The notes: generated from the sequence alone by a model not told the origin. Positions 36,691 through 50,032 are shown, counted from the stretch's first letter. The stretch is 64,000 nt of DNA from Reticulitermes lucifugus (GCA_026260175.1 JAKCWW010000016.1:52312-116311), one strand, 5' to 3'. A program made the numbers and translations.

Positions 36691-39600
36691 AAAGCAATTC
36701 AAAATGAATTTTACGTGTTTGGGCTACAAGCACATCCATTATGTGCATTTGTCTCTTATTTTTACCAAATTTATACTAGAACTGTCTAATGAAATTTTAG
36801 CACCAAATTACAATCCTGGAAGACACCAGTAAATTTTCTGAAAATGTTATAGTATGATTGAAGTGAATTTTAAATATTAAATAATCTGCTGTTTGTGTAA
36901 ATATTCACTTGCAACTTATAAATCCCCTCGGCCAAATTAAAAAAAAAATTATGTAACCTAAGCCACGAAAGTCGAGAAGCAGTTACATTTCTCGGACTGC
37001 GTAGACCCTGAAAATGAAGGCACAACGATTCTTCGAGACCTCGCCAAGTATTTACAAACCAACACAGCAAAAGACACCATAAAACCTGAATCTTTATTTT
37101 AGTGGGACGTTGCACATCCATTTGCAGAGTACAAGATGGAGGTAGCAGTTGCACCATAACCACATATCTATCTAAAAGAATACATGGCATCAAATTCCAG
37201 AAGTAGCCTTTATAGCCACGTTCCTGAGGACCTCAAATCTCATAGAATTTGCATCATTCGCAAAATCTCCGCTTTCTTCTCGCGATAATTTCACGTGAAA
37301 TTAGGTGCAACATATTATTTATGACTTTTAGTATTTTAATTCCTGAAGCACTGCAATAGTGGAGTGTTTTTGAGGCTCGTTTTGTCGCAGAAATTTTAAG
37401 ATATATTCCCTACTATACGTAATAATCTCTTCAGCCTTGAGATAAGACATTATGAGTATATACCGCTGTCTTCAAGGAAATGAATTTGGAGCTACCATTT
37501 TAGTAGGACGTTTTAACATAACTCTTTTGGGAACACAAACGATAAATACGGAAATAAATAAAGACAAGAGCAAGCGGTGGTGCCAGCAACAGCTTCTATC
37601 CGTTATGAGGAACAGCTCAAAATGTAATCGCAGACCTTGCGTGTAGAAAGTCAACACTGAACTGAAATCGCGTCTTTAAACGTTGCACAATACCTCTTAA
37701 AGTCTATATATTCTGGGTCCAAGCTGAATTTTGCTTATTTTAAGGACTAAAGAAAAATTAGAAAAGTGGTTTCTCTTTCTATAAATATGTTTTAATTGCT
37801 TATTATTTTGCTTAGTAACATGTATCCATCTGGAATTCAGAAACTGTTGCTAATTTTTGATAAATATTAAAATTCTATTACTACACGTTTTGAATCTGGT
37901 TTTATTTTGCAATGGAAAACAGAGAATATTCGATAATATTAAAGAAGTATGTAATGACTTCGGCCTAATTGTCAGATCTTTCCAGTATTCTGTTGTAACA
38001 ACAGCAGCGACGGCAGCGGCGACGACAATAACAGCAACAAGAACAAAAACAAAAACAGGATCAAGAAAAAGAAAAAAAAAGAACATGTGAAAATCAAAAT
38101 GAGATCTTACATTGTAGAATTCGATTAGGTGATTTCATATTAAGAATGATATGAACTGATGCCATGCCTGGCGTTAGTATTTTTGTTACCATCATAATCA
38201 CGACAGCGGTATGTCGAACTGTGAAATGTATTTTATGGTGCTCGAATTATTTATAAAATAGGCCTAAACTACAATATTTCCGTTTTAATCATCACGAACT
38301 TCATAACTTATTTTCGAAGGGTTGCTTCTGATTCATGCCATCAAATCCCACAGCCTACAGACTGACAATCCGACATGTCTTCTGGTCTCTGTCGGGGCTT
38401 CAACTAGGTTGATGCTAAATGACCCTTGTTAATGAACAGAATAGTTATTTTTAAGACGATTTATCCCTGTTATGTTTCAGAAAAGAATCACAGTAGATTC
38501 AGTTAACACAAATTAAAACAAAACATTAAATACCTGACACATGTTTTTTCAGAAAGTAAGTGGTAAGTGATGGATGTTTAATAGCAAAACCTAAACTTCC
38601 TACGTCCATGAGAAACTGCCGATGTTCTTTCTTAACATGAATCTCAAACTCCCCATAGATCTGTTTTTTTGCCTTTACCTCTCATTTCGAATTTGCTCTC
38701 GAATTCTCTTCGTTCGCCCTCCTCAACTCATTGTAGTCTTAGAGCGGAAATTGAGAATGCTCGAACTATATGACTCCCTACACGCAATGTGATCTTTAAC
38801 GGCTTTGCTATATACATATTTCTCTAACGAGGCAGGATTCGTTCTTTCAAACGTTTCCCCTAAGTCTCTCCTGTTGTATGGAATTTTCTTTATATGTTTT
38901 GGACGCTGATTGTAACTCTCGCACTGATTCACAAAATGTAACAAGTGGGACTTAATGAAAGAGCGTGAAATTGTCTCTTTCTTGATAGGAAATTAAAACT
39001 TTCCCTTATAGGTTTTCGATAGAAATGTTTGATGAATTTTGTGTCAAATTTATGGCTTGTTTCCTTGTTGTTAATACAAATGAATAAGATATAGTAAAGA
39101 CATCTCTTTCGTGCACAAACACGTGCGTACATACAGATGTGCATATTCAAATGTTTCCTATAAGTTGTTAATATTTGTTGTACATGCAAATGTGCGCACT
39201 GTGTTATAAGAAGGAGAAAGCTCCATAAGTTGCCGTTAAACGCCAGTTCTTTTTAATGCACAGGCAATTTAATTGCAGCAAAGAACCAGGAACACATATA
39301 AATGGCGAGACATTAGCTTGGCCTCCTTTCGTCTGGATTATGTTCTTTGAATAGTAAATAAATATGTATTGTGTTTCTTGTAAGACAGCAGTGCTTGGAG
39401 TAATACATACAATCAGCATATCTGGAGATCCTTTCGAAATTCCACTGCCCAATATATCCATAATATTTTTATATTGCTGAACACACCCATAGATGCACGC
39501 AAGGTCGGGTTGGTTCACTCGACAAAGTAGCACGAGTTTAAGGTTTCATATCGAACGATATATCAGATTTTACACAAATCAGAGAATTTTCAGGTTCGTA

Positions 39601-40689
39601 TTTTTAACTCTTAAGTCCACTACACTATTAACCTTCACTCACTTAATCTAGAGCTTCTCATTCCCTGGCAGATATATATTTGAAATTTCATAAGGTGAAG
39701 AAATTTTGAACAGCGATTAAATCTGAAAACTCAGGTGTTAAAAGTTGATAAACATAGAACTATTAACGGCGTTATTTGTATAAGAAAGGAAATTTGGACA
39801 TAATTACACAAATAATAGTATACTACAATAAAGCTTACAAATAAAATAGGAACCATAGGCTCATTTAGAAGTAGGATTCTGACACGTTCCAGGTAATACT
39901 TAGGTAAAATGAAAATATAATTTTTAAAATTACTTTTGATTAGACAATATATAATAGATTTATTTGTTAAATTTATTTCGAATATATGTTATATCACTGT
40001 CTAATTTGAAGTTTATAACACGCTTGATCGCGGATAAAAGTGTTTGTTATTGGCCCATATCAGTGTCCCCCAATTTAATTTGGCCACGGAAAAATTTCGC
40101 ACTTGAAAAATATTTGTAAAATCTCTCATAAAATTCTTATGTTATGAAAAGCTAAACGTTAAACCAAAAACAAGTAATACAGATAAAAATTAAGTTAAAC
40201 ATGCGTAAGATATCTTCATATTGTTTAATTGCACATTATGAATAAGACTCGTATTTCATATACAGGAAAATGAAACCTCGAAAGCTAATTGCCTTTCCAT
40301 AAAAAGAAAAAGTAATTTTGAAAATTCTTATTTTAGTTAATCTAGTAACAATTCAGAAATATTTTAACGAGTGAATCATTGTTAAATAAAATTAAAAATT
40401 ATTTTAAATGAAGTTGTAATAACCATAATATTTAAATTATCATTTTGCTTTTTAAAGTAATTTTAGAAGTCATTGGGGAAAGAGTGTTATATATCCTAAA
40501 CGTTGTTCGTATGGTTGTTCAGAGCCGTTTACTTTTATGTCATGTCCCCGAAATAATTAGTGGTTTCAATTATCTTTCTTATATTGATGAATACATACTG
40601 AGAATGTCTCAGTTTGTTAGTTACAGAACATTATCATTTGTAAATTAATATTTTGTATAGTTGCACATAGAAACTGCCTTTTAAACATG
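36691..40689. other. AT-rich intron sequence, no gene seen
   Basis: A CAGCAGCGACGGCAGCGGCG tract grades into an A-rich purine tract at 37998-38090. TAGGCCTA at 38259. No supportable gene. Confidence 0.5.
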
Positions 40690-40890
40690 TTATTGAAGTG
40701 ACGGGAAGACAAGGAAGAAGACGTAAGCAGGTACTGGATGGCATTATGGAAAAGAGAAGATATTGGGAATTGAAAGAGGAAGCACTAGATCGCTCTCTGT
40801 GGAGAACTCGCTTTGGAAGAGGCTATGGACGTGTCGTAAGACAGACTACGGGATAAATAAATACATGAATGAAAGAATGAATAGTTGCGT
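40690..40890 (+). pseudogene. LINE 3' end fragment
   Basis: Encodes VTGRQGRRRKQVLDG, RRYWELKEEALDRSLWRTRF and then a stop, matching the last ~50 codons of the 36043-36560 fragment. It is followed by ATAAATACATGAATGAAAGA and GAATGAATAG, the tetranucleotide-like tail of this family. Inserted as a very short 3' piece, in opposite orientation. Confidence 0.88.
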
Positions 40891-43069
40891 AATCATAACT
40901 TAGAACGTGCATGTCATATTTTTACTTTCCATTTCTTCTTCCATTCCGTATCTATGACGCAGCAAAAGCTGAAATAACTTCATTGCGAATGGTGCACTTC
41001 TGATAATATCAGTGTGCAGTAGATTATGACTGATTTGTTCCAAAACGTAATCAATTCTTGATTCCGTCACCATATCAACTATCGTAGCTAGTATAGTAAG
41101 TTGTGAGACAAGAAAGGAAGATGATGGATCAGATGCAAAAGCTGCAAGTTAATATGCGAAAAAAATTTTGCGGTAGAGTGCTAATTAATGTTACTTACTA
41201 CCTAAACGCAATTTAAATGACAAATAAGGTTGCCGCCACTTTCTATTTCTTTCATTTACTTTTTTTTTCTCGAATTCAGAGCAGTAGAGTCGACCTGACA
41301 TTATGAGTAGCGCATGACATGTACTTGCTTACTTCAGTAATAAATTGCGTTCTCGCCTGTTTGTTCGCCATATTTTCCCACTAGCTGGGGGGGAAAAACA
41401 CATCTTCTGTGTGACGCGTGTTCCAACTAAACTAGCGACTGCGATCTCTTTTGACTTGCCTAAAACATCTGGTACCATTTCATTTTTTCCTTTTTTTTTA
41501 CGAATCCAATATTATTTCACGTCAACTCGCATGTACCGTATGCAATTAATAACAACCCTGAGCAACGAATCTTTCTGGTGTCCGAAATACCTAATAATTC
41601 TGTCCAGCCAAACTTCGCCATTGAGTGACAGCTCCCATATTTTTTATTCGGGAATATTCTGGTTTATGTCTCGGTCGAATAACATTTATTCTGACAGTTT
41701 TATTTTGTCAGCGTGTCGAATTTTCTCTTGCCTTTTAGATTTTTATTTTTGAATTCAAAGGACTTTACAGATGAGTGGTAATGAAATTGAGTCATTTTAT
41801 ATCTGTTGTTATTAGGATATTTATTTCAGATTTCGACTGTCAGCACAGCCTTCTCTTCAAATTCAGGTGCTATTCTCAGTGGAAACTCTTCAGTGATATT
41901 CCGTAACATACAAACATCCAATAGATTGCATTATACACTAGTACATTCTAAACCAAGTCAGATTCTTTATAGCATAAAACCTCCTATCCAAAGGTTATCC
42001 GGCGCTCTTTCCCATGGGGGTAAAAAGGGAGGGACATGAAGTTGGCCACTTATCTCCATACAGTATAGGGTGGCCCGAGATATGTGGGCGCCCTGGAAAA
42101 GCTAATAATTTGACTCACCGGGCAGGCTAATAATTTGGTGCCCCTTAAAACCGATGTTCTGTAAAATTTTCGGCCTAGGAGAGGGCTGGCGAATATTTTT
42201 GTGGGCGCGTGATCGAAGTGCCTATAATTTTGGGAGAAATTATTTCGCATGTGGAAACCTGACCTTAATGGCGACATATTTCAGATTATTAAAGTGACAT
42301 ATTAGCGCCCCTAACAGACTGACCCCACGAGCAGCGGTCCGGCTGGCCCACCGCTTAGTACGTAATATGTAGGTATGTTGGTGTGACGTACATAAAAATT
42401 TGAAATGCCTAGCTGCAATGGTTCATTACATGTCGATATAAACACCAATAGCTGAAGAATTCGGATATTTATCTCGAATAAATCTTGCCATACGTAGTTA
42501 AGTGGCGCTGGCGACGCTCCACCTCACACGTTCACTGAACGATGGCGTAGTCTTCAATGGCTTCACGTTCATTCTAGGTTTCATAAAAACTGGTCACCTG
42601 GTTAAAAGTGGAAACGAATTCACAGAAACTTGCACGGACAGCATGATCATCTCATAAGTCTTAATTCTTAAGGAATGAAATTGAACTAGACATACGAATG
42701 CTACGTTTGGAAATAATGTCGCTATTACACTGTTTATTGAAAAAATAATTGTTACGATTACACTCTTTATTGAAAAAATAATTTGGAATCTGAATGGAAT
42801 TTTAGAGCAAGATCTGTTTGACAAGATGTAAAGTATCAAATTCGAATAAGCTACAAAACAATTCATGTCCTTTCCGTAACATTTAAAACCATAGCCTTCA
42901 CCAACATGAAAATAGCAATCTATGGTAATATGAAATAAAATGCTAAGAATGAAGGAAATGCAAGGTTGTAATTACAACAACTTGAGCGTCCAACATGAAT
43001 ATCATAAGAAATTTAAGGCACTTAAATGTGCCAGAATAATATTTCAGACGTCATAAAATGCTGTACTAA
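40891..43069. other. Intron sequence; G-rich block and short tandem duplication
   Basis: 42040-42370 is more GC-rich than its flanks and holds a direct repeat GCTAATAATTTG at 42101-42112 and 42126-42137. A 27-bp unit (ATTACACTGTTTATTG...) occurs at 42724-42750 and again at 42757-42783 with one difference. The 135-codon frame at 41345-41752 shows nothing recognisable. Confidence 0.5.
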
Positions 43070-43210
43070 ATTTAACAAGTGAAGCTAAAAGACGATTTGG
43101 AAGACCTAGTCGTAAATGGCAGTATATTATTAAAGTGGGTTCTTAGGAAATGAGGTGTGTCTGTGTGGTTTGGACTGATGTGGTTCAGAAAATATTCCAG
43201 TGGCAATAAA
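43070..43210 (+). pseudogene. Probable LINE C-terminal scrap
   Basis: One frame reads RRFGRPSRKWQYIIKVGS, a stop, then a degraded WTDVVQ. Intact LINEs of the 2.4-kb group have GRPRRRWEDNI followed by a DW..LAQDRD block. Short and decayed. Confidence 0.45.
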
Positions 43211-44343
43211 CAACATTTCGGCCTACAAAACAAAAGGCCGGGTGGGGGGGGAAGAATATCTTGGTCAGCTGACCTGTTATCTTTTCAAGGACTTTAGCTA
43301 GTACACGAATAACGTTTCATACCAAGTCTGCAACTCTGAATATTAAGCATGAATTCACAGTCGAAGAATAGCAGAAAAAAAAACCCGCCGGCTGCGAACT
43401 TGGGAGACCTTCAAAAACAGATTTTCCTAAATAAGACGCCATCACTAAAATTCTTCTCTATCCTTCACAACCCACTCAGCATTGTGATGGGTTGACTATG
43501 AATATAAAGACATTTTTTGTGTATGACCAGCCCCTTGGTTGGCATCCATCTGGTTGGTTCAATTCTGCAACAAACGTGAATGGATTCTGCATTCACTGGC
43601 TCCTTGCATCAAACATAATTTTAAAGAGGGTGGTCCTTAAAATGGAGCACGGGAAGACTTGAATAGACATAGGGGATGCATATATTTTACTCTACTATGC
43701 ATGATGAACATATCTCCCTTGTTTGTGGTTTGTATATTTGGACGCAAAAACAATCCAAAATTTTTAATCAGGTAGTTTATGTTATGTGTTAGATTTCAAC
43801 GCTGAACGTATGCGGTAGGGTACAAAATGAATTGTTTAATTTCTTCACTCTGTATGCATGACTGTGTTCTGACAGTTGTTTTAGCCATTGTTTTCTAGGT
43901 TTCTCATCTTTTTTTCAATTTAAGACTGTTTATTTTTATCCAATAAATAAGCTACTCTCTCGCATTTTTATCGACTTGACTTTTAAGACGTCAGTATCCC
44001 ATTAAGTGTTTAAATTTACTTTCAGAAACCGGGTATTTAACTGAATTTATGAAATATACCAATTTCTTAAGACGCCACATTTATATCCCGTGTTGATAAT
44101 TTATGTCCATTTTAATCACTTTTCCAAGGTTGATTTTTGCGTGGTGTGTGTTCAGAATTACGGGCCCGTTTGCCCATATACTTTATTCTGTTCTTTCGCT
44201 TATTCTATGCTGACCTGTTTAAGCAAATACACCATGATGGTGAACATACGCGCTGCCATTTCAGTTTTCATAATTCTACACTTTACCCACAGAGTGTATT
44301 TGTTACTTTGATATGATCAGATCATAAACAGAAATTACAACAT
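43211..44343. other. Intron sequence, no gene seen
   Basis: Nothing supportable. Confidence 0.55.
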
Positions 44344-44403
44344 TATACTTATTCTTATCAATTCCACAGACAGATCCAACACTTCGTTCTAAAAATACGT
44401 TTT

Positions 44404-44443
44404 TGGCTAATACTTTCGGCTCATAAGAGCCATCATCAGGCCA
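44404..44443 (-). ncRNA. Hammerhead-ribozyme-like motif (left arm)
   Basis: On the minus strand: stem I TGGC/GCCA, core CTGATGA, one extra T, stem II GGCTC-TTAT-GAGCC, GAAA, short stem III with A-U and G-U pairs and TA loop, cleavage-position A. Every conserved core base is present. Differs from the right-arm copy at a handful of the 40 positions, mostly in stem II. Confidence 0.55.
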
Positions 44444-44906
44444 TAACAGACACTATAAGCAGGAAAACTCCATACGTTTTGTAAGTAGATCTCTCCCTTT
44501 TACAGTAGTAAATACGTTACAAATGTATATAACAATGTTGTATATATATTGCCTAAGTAAAATATTAAAATTAAGTAAAATTAAAATGTTGGCAATGTTG
44601 CTTAAAAAGGGCAAGTGTTGTCTGAGAGATAATTAAAAAGTAAAGTTTAAAAAGTGAGACGCGGAGTCAACCGTAAAGGTATAAATATATGTAACAGTAC
44701 TAGTATAAAACACCTGGCGTCGATCCAGTATTTTGCAGATGGTGTCTTGCAACATTGACATTTTAAGTTTAACTTAATTATAATATTGTACTTAGGCAAT
44801 ATATAAACAACATTATTATATACATTTGTAATGTATTTAATATTGTAAATGGCGAGATCTCCTACTTACAAAACATATGGACTTTTCCAGCTTAAAGTTT
44901 CTGTTA

Positions 44907-44946
44907 TGGCCTGATGATAGCACTTGTGAGCTGAAACTAGTAGCCA
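44907..44946 (+). ncRNA. Hammerhead-ribozyme-like motif (right arm)
   Basis: Stem I TGGC/GCCA, core CTGATGA at 44911-44917, extra T, weakened stem II (AGC/GCT with ACTTGTGA between), GAAA at 44933-44936, stem III AC/GT with TA loop, cleavage-position A. The core is complete, but stem II is weaker than in the left arm. Confidence 0.5.
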
Positions 44947-45004
44947 AAAATGTATTTTAAACGAAGTGTTGGATATGACTGTAGCTTTAATAAGAATAAA
45001 TATA

Positions 45005-48000
45005 CTCTTGTAATCTGTATGCCAAGGGGGATGTCTTGTATTAAAAAAACAGAAATTATTTCCCTAGACACGGTTTAAGATTTGAGCTCCTAATGTATGT
45101 GCAATTTTTTTTCGAGGTGGGAATTAAATTTTTAGATATTATTTAAAAAATCCGTGTTTCAAATATTTAAAGCAGTTTGTGCCAAACTTAAGTGGAACAA
45201 CTGCACAGATAGACAGACAGACGTAGAGACAAATTAAAACGCAGTACGTTTAGGCCGATTTAATATCATACTTACACGATACATATATGTTGCTTAATCA
45301 GTGCACGATACTTGTGTTGATAAAACGATTGAGTGACCAACAGACGGCTACTGTAACTCTGGTTCTGCTTATAACAAACCCGGGAATATTCATCACTGTC
45401 AAAGCGACTAACTTACGTAACTGGAGACACAGCGTTTCAGAGACTAATGTTTGGTGATCAGCGCTACCAATTATATTATAGTAACGGATAATCAAATTGA
45501 CTTACATAATCTACTGCATTAAATAATTAAAATATTTCTATTGCTTTCAGACTTCTCTTAAATTTCTTCACATATAATGGACTCTCCTTAAGTGAAGCTC
45601 TCTTAACCGCCTCTCCGGCTTAAGCGTGTTTTAAGCGCAACAATCTTTAATAATTTGAAACTTATTTCATAAATTTGTATCAATCATTATTACAGACACT
45701 TAAGTTTATTGTTGTATTGTACATCTGTAATATATAATTTACTGTTATACCTAGCAAATCCCAGAGGTGATTTTTCACTGTACACTGCATTTTTATTTAA
45801 TTATTTTTCTCCGCAGTGCAAACTTCCTCGATTAACCGGTCCCGTTTATGCGGTATGAGTACGAGGCTACTCTTATTATTTACTGTAAGGCCTATTTGTT
45901 CTTGATTAATCTGGCTTCCGTTGACTGGTATTATGTAGTAATAGTACACAGACCACAAGCCCAAGCGCTGTTTTCACGTTTGTAGGATGTTTTCAGCAAG
46001 GGATGTATACGTACTGAATAAATCACGGTTAATGGTCCGGTAAACATGCATGTATAGAGTCCTTAGGAGACCAAGTGCAGAGTTTAATAGCGGCAGGATT
46101 TGATTGGCACTCTCCCCACTGTTTGAAAATTGGCTCACTGGTTTGAAAGAGTTGTTCAATCACTCACTGAATCTTTTGAAAACGTAGTTTGACATATGCA
46201 TAACCCCAGTACACGATTTCTTAAAGCCACAATGTGACATTGCAGCATAGGGTTGCCAAGAGTTACATGCGACTAATATATCTGTGGGGTGGAGCAACAA
46301 TTTATACAAGATTAAATAACTATTACCCTTCCATTAAACGTATTTTATCTTCTACCGGCTCTTAATCTGTCATGAGCTTACCGCTGTCAATATGACACCT
46401 TTCATGATGTGTAATAGGAATTAAGTTCAGTATTTTTATTGTCAATTTCATGAAACAAAAATAAACGATGAAAGAGGTTATGTCTTCATGTTCACATCGT
46501 AATTTTGTTCTCCAACAATATCTTTGTTGCCTTTGTTTTCAAACTTACATTGTTTGTCTTGCTGCCGAGCCTCATTCTAACTCCAGGACGGCTAAAGCTT
46601 GCTGTTGTCAAGTACATGTAATTCTACCATTTAGTGAATGACATACATTGGACATGTACGGTTTTATGGCAATTGTACACATAAGTGAAAAGTAAATGCA
46701 TGGCTGTGTGTGTAAGCTAATTACCATGTCTTTGTTCTGTTGTCGTTATTATAAGTCTTAAATCTGATGAGAAATTGATAAATACACGTTCTGTATCTGC
46801 TATTTTTTTTCTACTACATGCAGCAGTGAATTGTTTTAAAAAACAATGGTCGCACAGCTGTTAAAATCCCTGCGTTTTGTGAATCACAAAATCTCATTAC
46901 CGTGTTTACTAGAACCCGACACTGGATGATATTCCGAACGAGATGACTTTATCTGCACTTTCTACTACCCGTATCTTGCCTACAAATTTTATTACTAATT
47001 GCAATCTGCAGCTGGTTCTCCGAAGTGGCCCCTTTGTTGTATCTGCCTGTCAATTTTTTTCCTTTATACCTGACACATCAATTTTGAAAGTGCAGAAAAA
47101 AAAGACAGATAAAGTAAGACAAACACGTCCTGTTTATATTTACGCTTAATAAGTTATTGAAAAGTAGACTTTCCTTGTCTTTCAACAGTCATTAAATGGC
47201 GGTTCGTGTTACAATATATTTATATGCGAGGTTTGAAATTGAAAATTAGTTTTTTCTAGTTTGAGTAATAATTCATGTTACTTAGAAGTTAGAAATGTGT
47301 TTAGAATACTTTCCTAGGCCTTTTTGCACTTCTAAATCTTTATATGGAACTTTAAAGACTCTTTTAGCTTTTACTTCAAATTATATAATACATTAATAAC
47401 AAAATTATTAAAATTAATGTTCCATCATATTCTGATAACGTTTTCTATACCTGTAATATAAAATACAATACTTCTTTATTACAAGTATCTACATTATTAT
47501 ATTTTTAATAAAGATAATTTTTCATGAGTTTTGCCTTACGAAGTACACTTGCTATTTATTTTCTTTTAACATTCATCCAATGCTAGTGCTTTTTCTAAAA
47601 TGCAAACTTCCTCTAAGGTGACAGAATTCTCTTTAAGGTAAAAAGATTGCACAGTATCTTAAAGTGATATGCTGTACTTATAAGAGCTATTCTTAATTTA
47701 AACTAGTTTTTTTTCATGAAATTTGGCATAAAGCATTGCGAGCAAGGTGTTTCAAGTTATAACGCTTTTGAAGTGTATTCGGGTGTGCCCGATAAGAAAT
47801 TCTGCCGTCACACGAACAATATTTGCGGAAGCTCCTAGAAGTTACTAGATTTATTAATTTTCATACGATGAGATTTTTTACGAAAAATATTAAAATTTTA
47901 TTTGAGGTTCATACAGTTTAGGCCTAATTCATCAATTATTTTAAGCTAATATATTCCAAAAATACTTCGTCCATTTACATTGTAGATAAACAGTGCTAAG

Positions 48001-49761
48001 TTGCGCCATAACATGCAGATGGACATAGGAACCGAGTGCACGACCACAGCCATGCGCGTTAAAGTCGTGCAAATTTTGCAGAGTTCACAAGAAGTATGAC
48101 TCTGTGGTGGCCTCTAATGTCATCATGTTCATACCGAATTTTATAAATTTTATAAAACATTTACTCCCGGACATTAAGCAATATTTAAATCTCGATTTTT
48201 CTGCAGGTAATTTAAGTATATACATTAATGTCTCTTGAGACGGAAGTTATTACCTCATTATTTACCAAGTTTCGCTAAGCATGTGTAAATACACTTGCAC
48301 GTTTCCCGCAATAGTCACTTTTTATGCGCAAATAAATTGTACGTAGTTTCTAGTTTCTCTAATAGTAAATTCTCTTAGTGTACAATAGGGCCTATACCAG
48401 ATCAAGTGTAAGAAATGTGTAAGAAGTCCTCTACATAAGGGTCCGGATTGTTAGCTTATGTGATCATTACCATATATTTTAAATTGCCGGTGTAATAGAA
48501 CTTCACGGTTATTTTTGTGCTTTCACATTTTATTAAGTATATTAGAGCCGCATAGTGTCGTGCTGAATTATATTTAGTTTATTCCCTTCTTCAGAATTAA
48601 GACTGACCAATCACACTTAAATATTTTTTTAAAATCTTACCTTCAAATAAATCTAAACAGAGTAGCATTAAAGTTTATTATCCTATGATAATTTAAACTA
48701 ATTTGGGATTTCTCATTCCACATAGAGAAATTATATTTTCATCGTAATCCAATGCTTGTGTTGTGACTATATTTGTAATATGTGTTCCAAATATTTGTTT
48801 TAAAGAAGGTTACTTTTGTGATCATATAAAGTATCATAGAATAGTAAGTCTACTCCTTTCTATTCCTGAAACATTTTCTCCCTTTATAAAAGCTTATAAA
48901 GCAAGATGAAGTTAATACCATGTCTTGGAATTGATTTAACTACAGCCACACATCGACCACACGAAACACCCCCGCAAATTCATATCATCGCGTGATGTGT
49001 AGGCCTACACCGTAGAAATGAGCCTACAACCGCAGCTACTCGTGCACGTATGCAACGTCTGCACGGTTCACTTTAACACACCGTTCTCATTAGAGGTGGC
49101 TCATGCCCATACGGGAGTTCATGCCTTGAATCGAGGCACACAGAGTAATATTTGTGTGCATCATGCATAGTGGAAATTTCCGGCCCTGGCCCTCCGATTT
49201 ATTACGTTATGGAGTAAACGCTTAAAGTATAGTCTAAAAGGCAATTATGGTCTTTGCTGGAGTTTTTAAATCTGGAGTCCTTCATTACGATATGCAAGGA
49301 CACACCCGCTTTTATTAAAATGACACAGCGGCTGATAATACTTGCAATTGTCTGAGAGCAAATTATATTGTTCCTTTTAAATACTATGTATGTCATAACT
49401 AACAATTGAAACTTAGAAAGATGAAGTAATGGGATTATGAAGAAAACTGCAGTCGCGGGCTTCGTAATTTGTATTAATCCCCCTATATCAGATTTTAAAC
49501 TTGGCTCTTCCATTTTACACAAAAATTACTTGAAGCAATATTTTCATGTTCTTCAGAAAAATGTCATGATCTTGCACAAGACGGTATTAAGTTGGTTTCA
49601 ATCAAAAACTTTCTAGTTATAATTACTTTGCTAATTAATGATATTTGAAATTACTACCATGCCACTGTTTTACATTCTACCAATTTACACAAACGTTTCA
49701 TATTCATCAGCAACGTTTGAAGGTAATGCAGAAAGTGGTAATAATTTGGTCCCAACAAAAA
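45005..49761. other. AT-rich intron sequence, no gene seen
   Basis: TAGGCCTA palindromes at 47919 and 49000. 48000-48100 and 49010-49200 are less AT-rich and unassigned. No ORF above 106 codons. Confidence 0.5.
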
Positions 49762-49770
49762 TCTTCATGG

Positions 49771-50023
49771 TCAATCCAGTGGCCGCGCGGTCTAAAGTGT
49801 GGGTCTGTAGCCGCTTGCTTGCTGGGATTGCGGGTTCGAATCCCGCCGGAGCATGGAAGTCTGTCTCTTGTGACTGTTGTGTGCTGTCAGGTAGGGGTCT
49901 CTGCGTCGGACTGATCACTCATCCAGAGGAGTCCTACCGAGTGTGGTGTGTCTGAATGTGATCGTGAAGCCTCGACAACGAGGAGACTCTGGCCCACTAG
50001 GGGCTGTCGTGCCATGAAAAAAG
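49771..50023 (+). mobile_element. tRNA-derived SINE family 1, copy b (best preserved)
   Basis: A box TGGCCGCGCGG at 49780-49790 and B box GGTTCGAATCC at 49833-49843, both matching the pol III consensus. Body to GCTGTCGTGCCATGAAAAAA. Perfect 9-bp target duplication TCTTCATGG at 49762-49770 and 50024-50032. All ORFs here are SINE readings. Confidence 0.95.
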
Positions 50024-50032
50024 TCTTCATGG

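Larger units (their letters stand above)
44344..45004. mobile_element. 660-bp palindromic fold-back element, hammerhead-like core in each arm
   Basis: Left and right halves are long imperfect inverted repeats of about 260 bp each. From the ends inward both read TAT..TTATTCTTAT, CCAACACTTCGTT, TTTTTGGCTA, CATCAGGCCATAACAGA, TTTTGTAAGTAG, ACAAATGTATATAA and TATATTGCCTAAGTA. The centre (about 44640-44730) is unique. Each arm holds a 40-nt hammerhead-like motif pointing toward its own end. No ORF. Likely a non-autonomous element. Confidence 0.88.

Noticed and set aside
41345-41752. 135-codon ORF, and similar 125-138-codon ORFs at 15861 and 26134
   Set aside because: Lengths are within reach of chance over 64 kb and none shows domain-like content.
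49638-49955. ORFs of 77-105 codons around 49.6-49.95 kb, and the similar one at 32156-32386
   Set aside because: Their recognisable parts are translations of SINE family 1.
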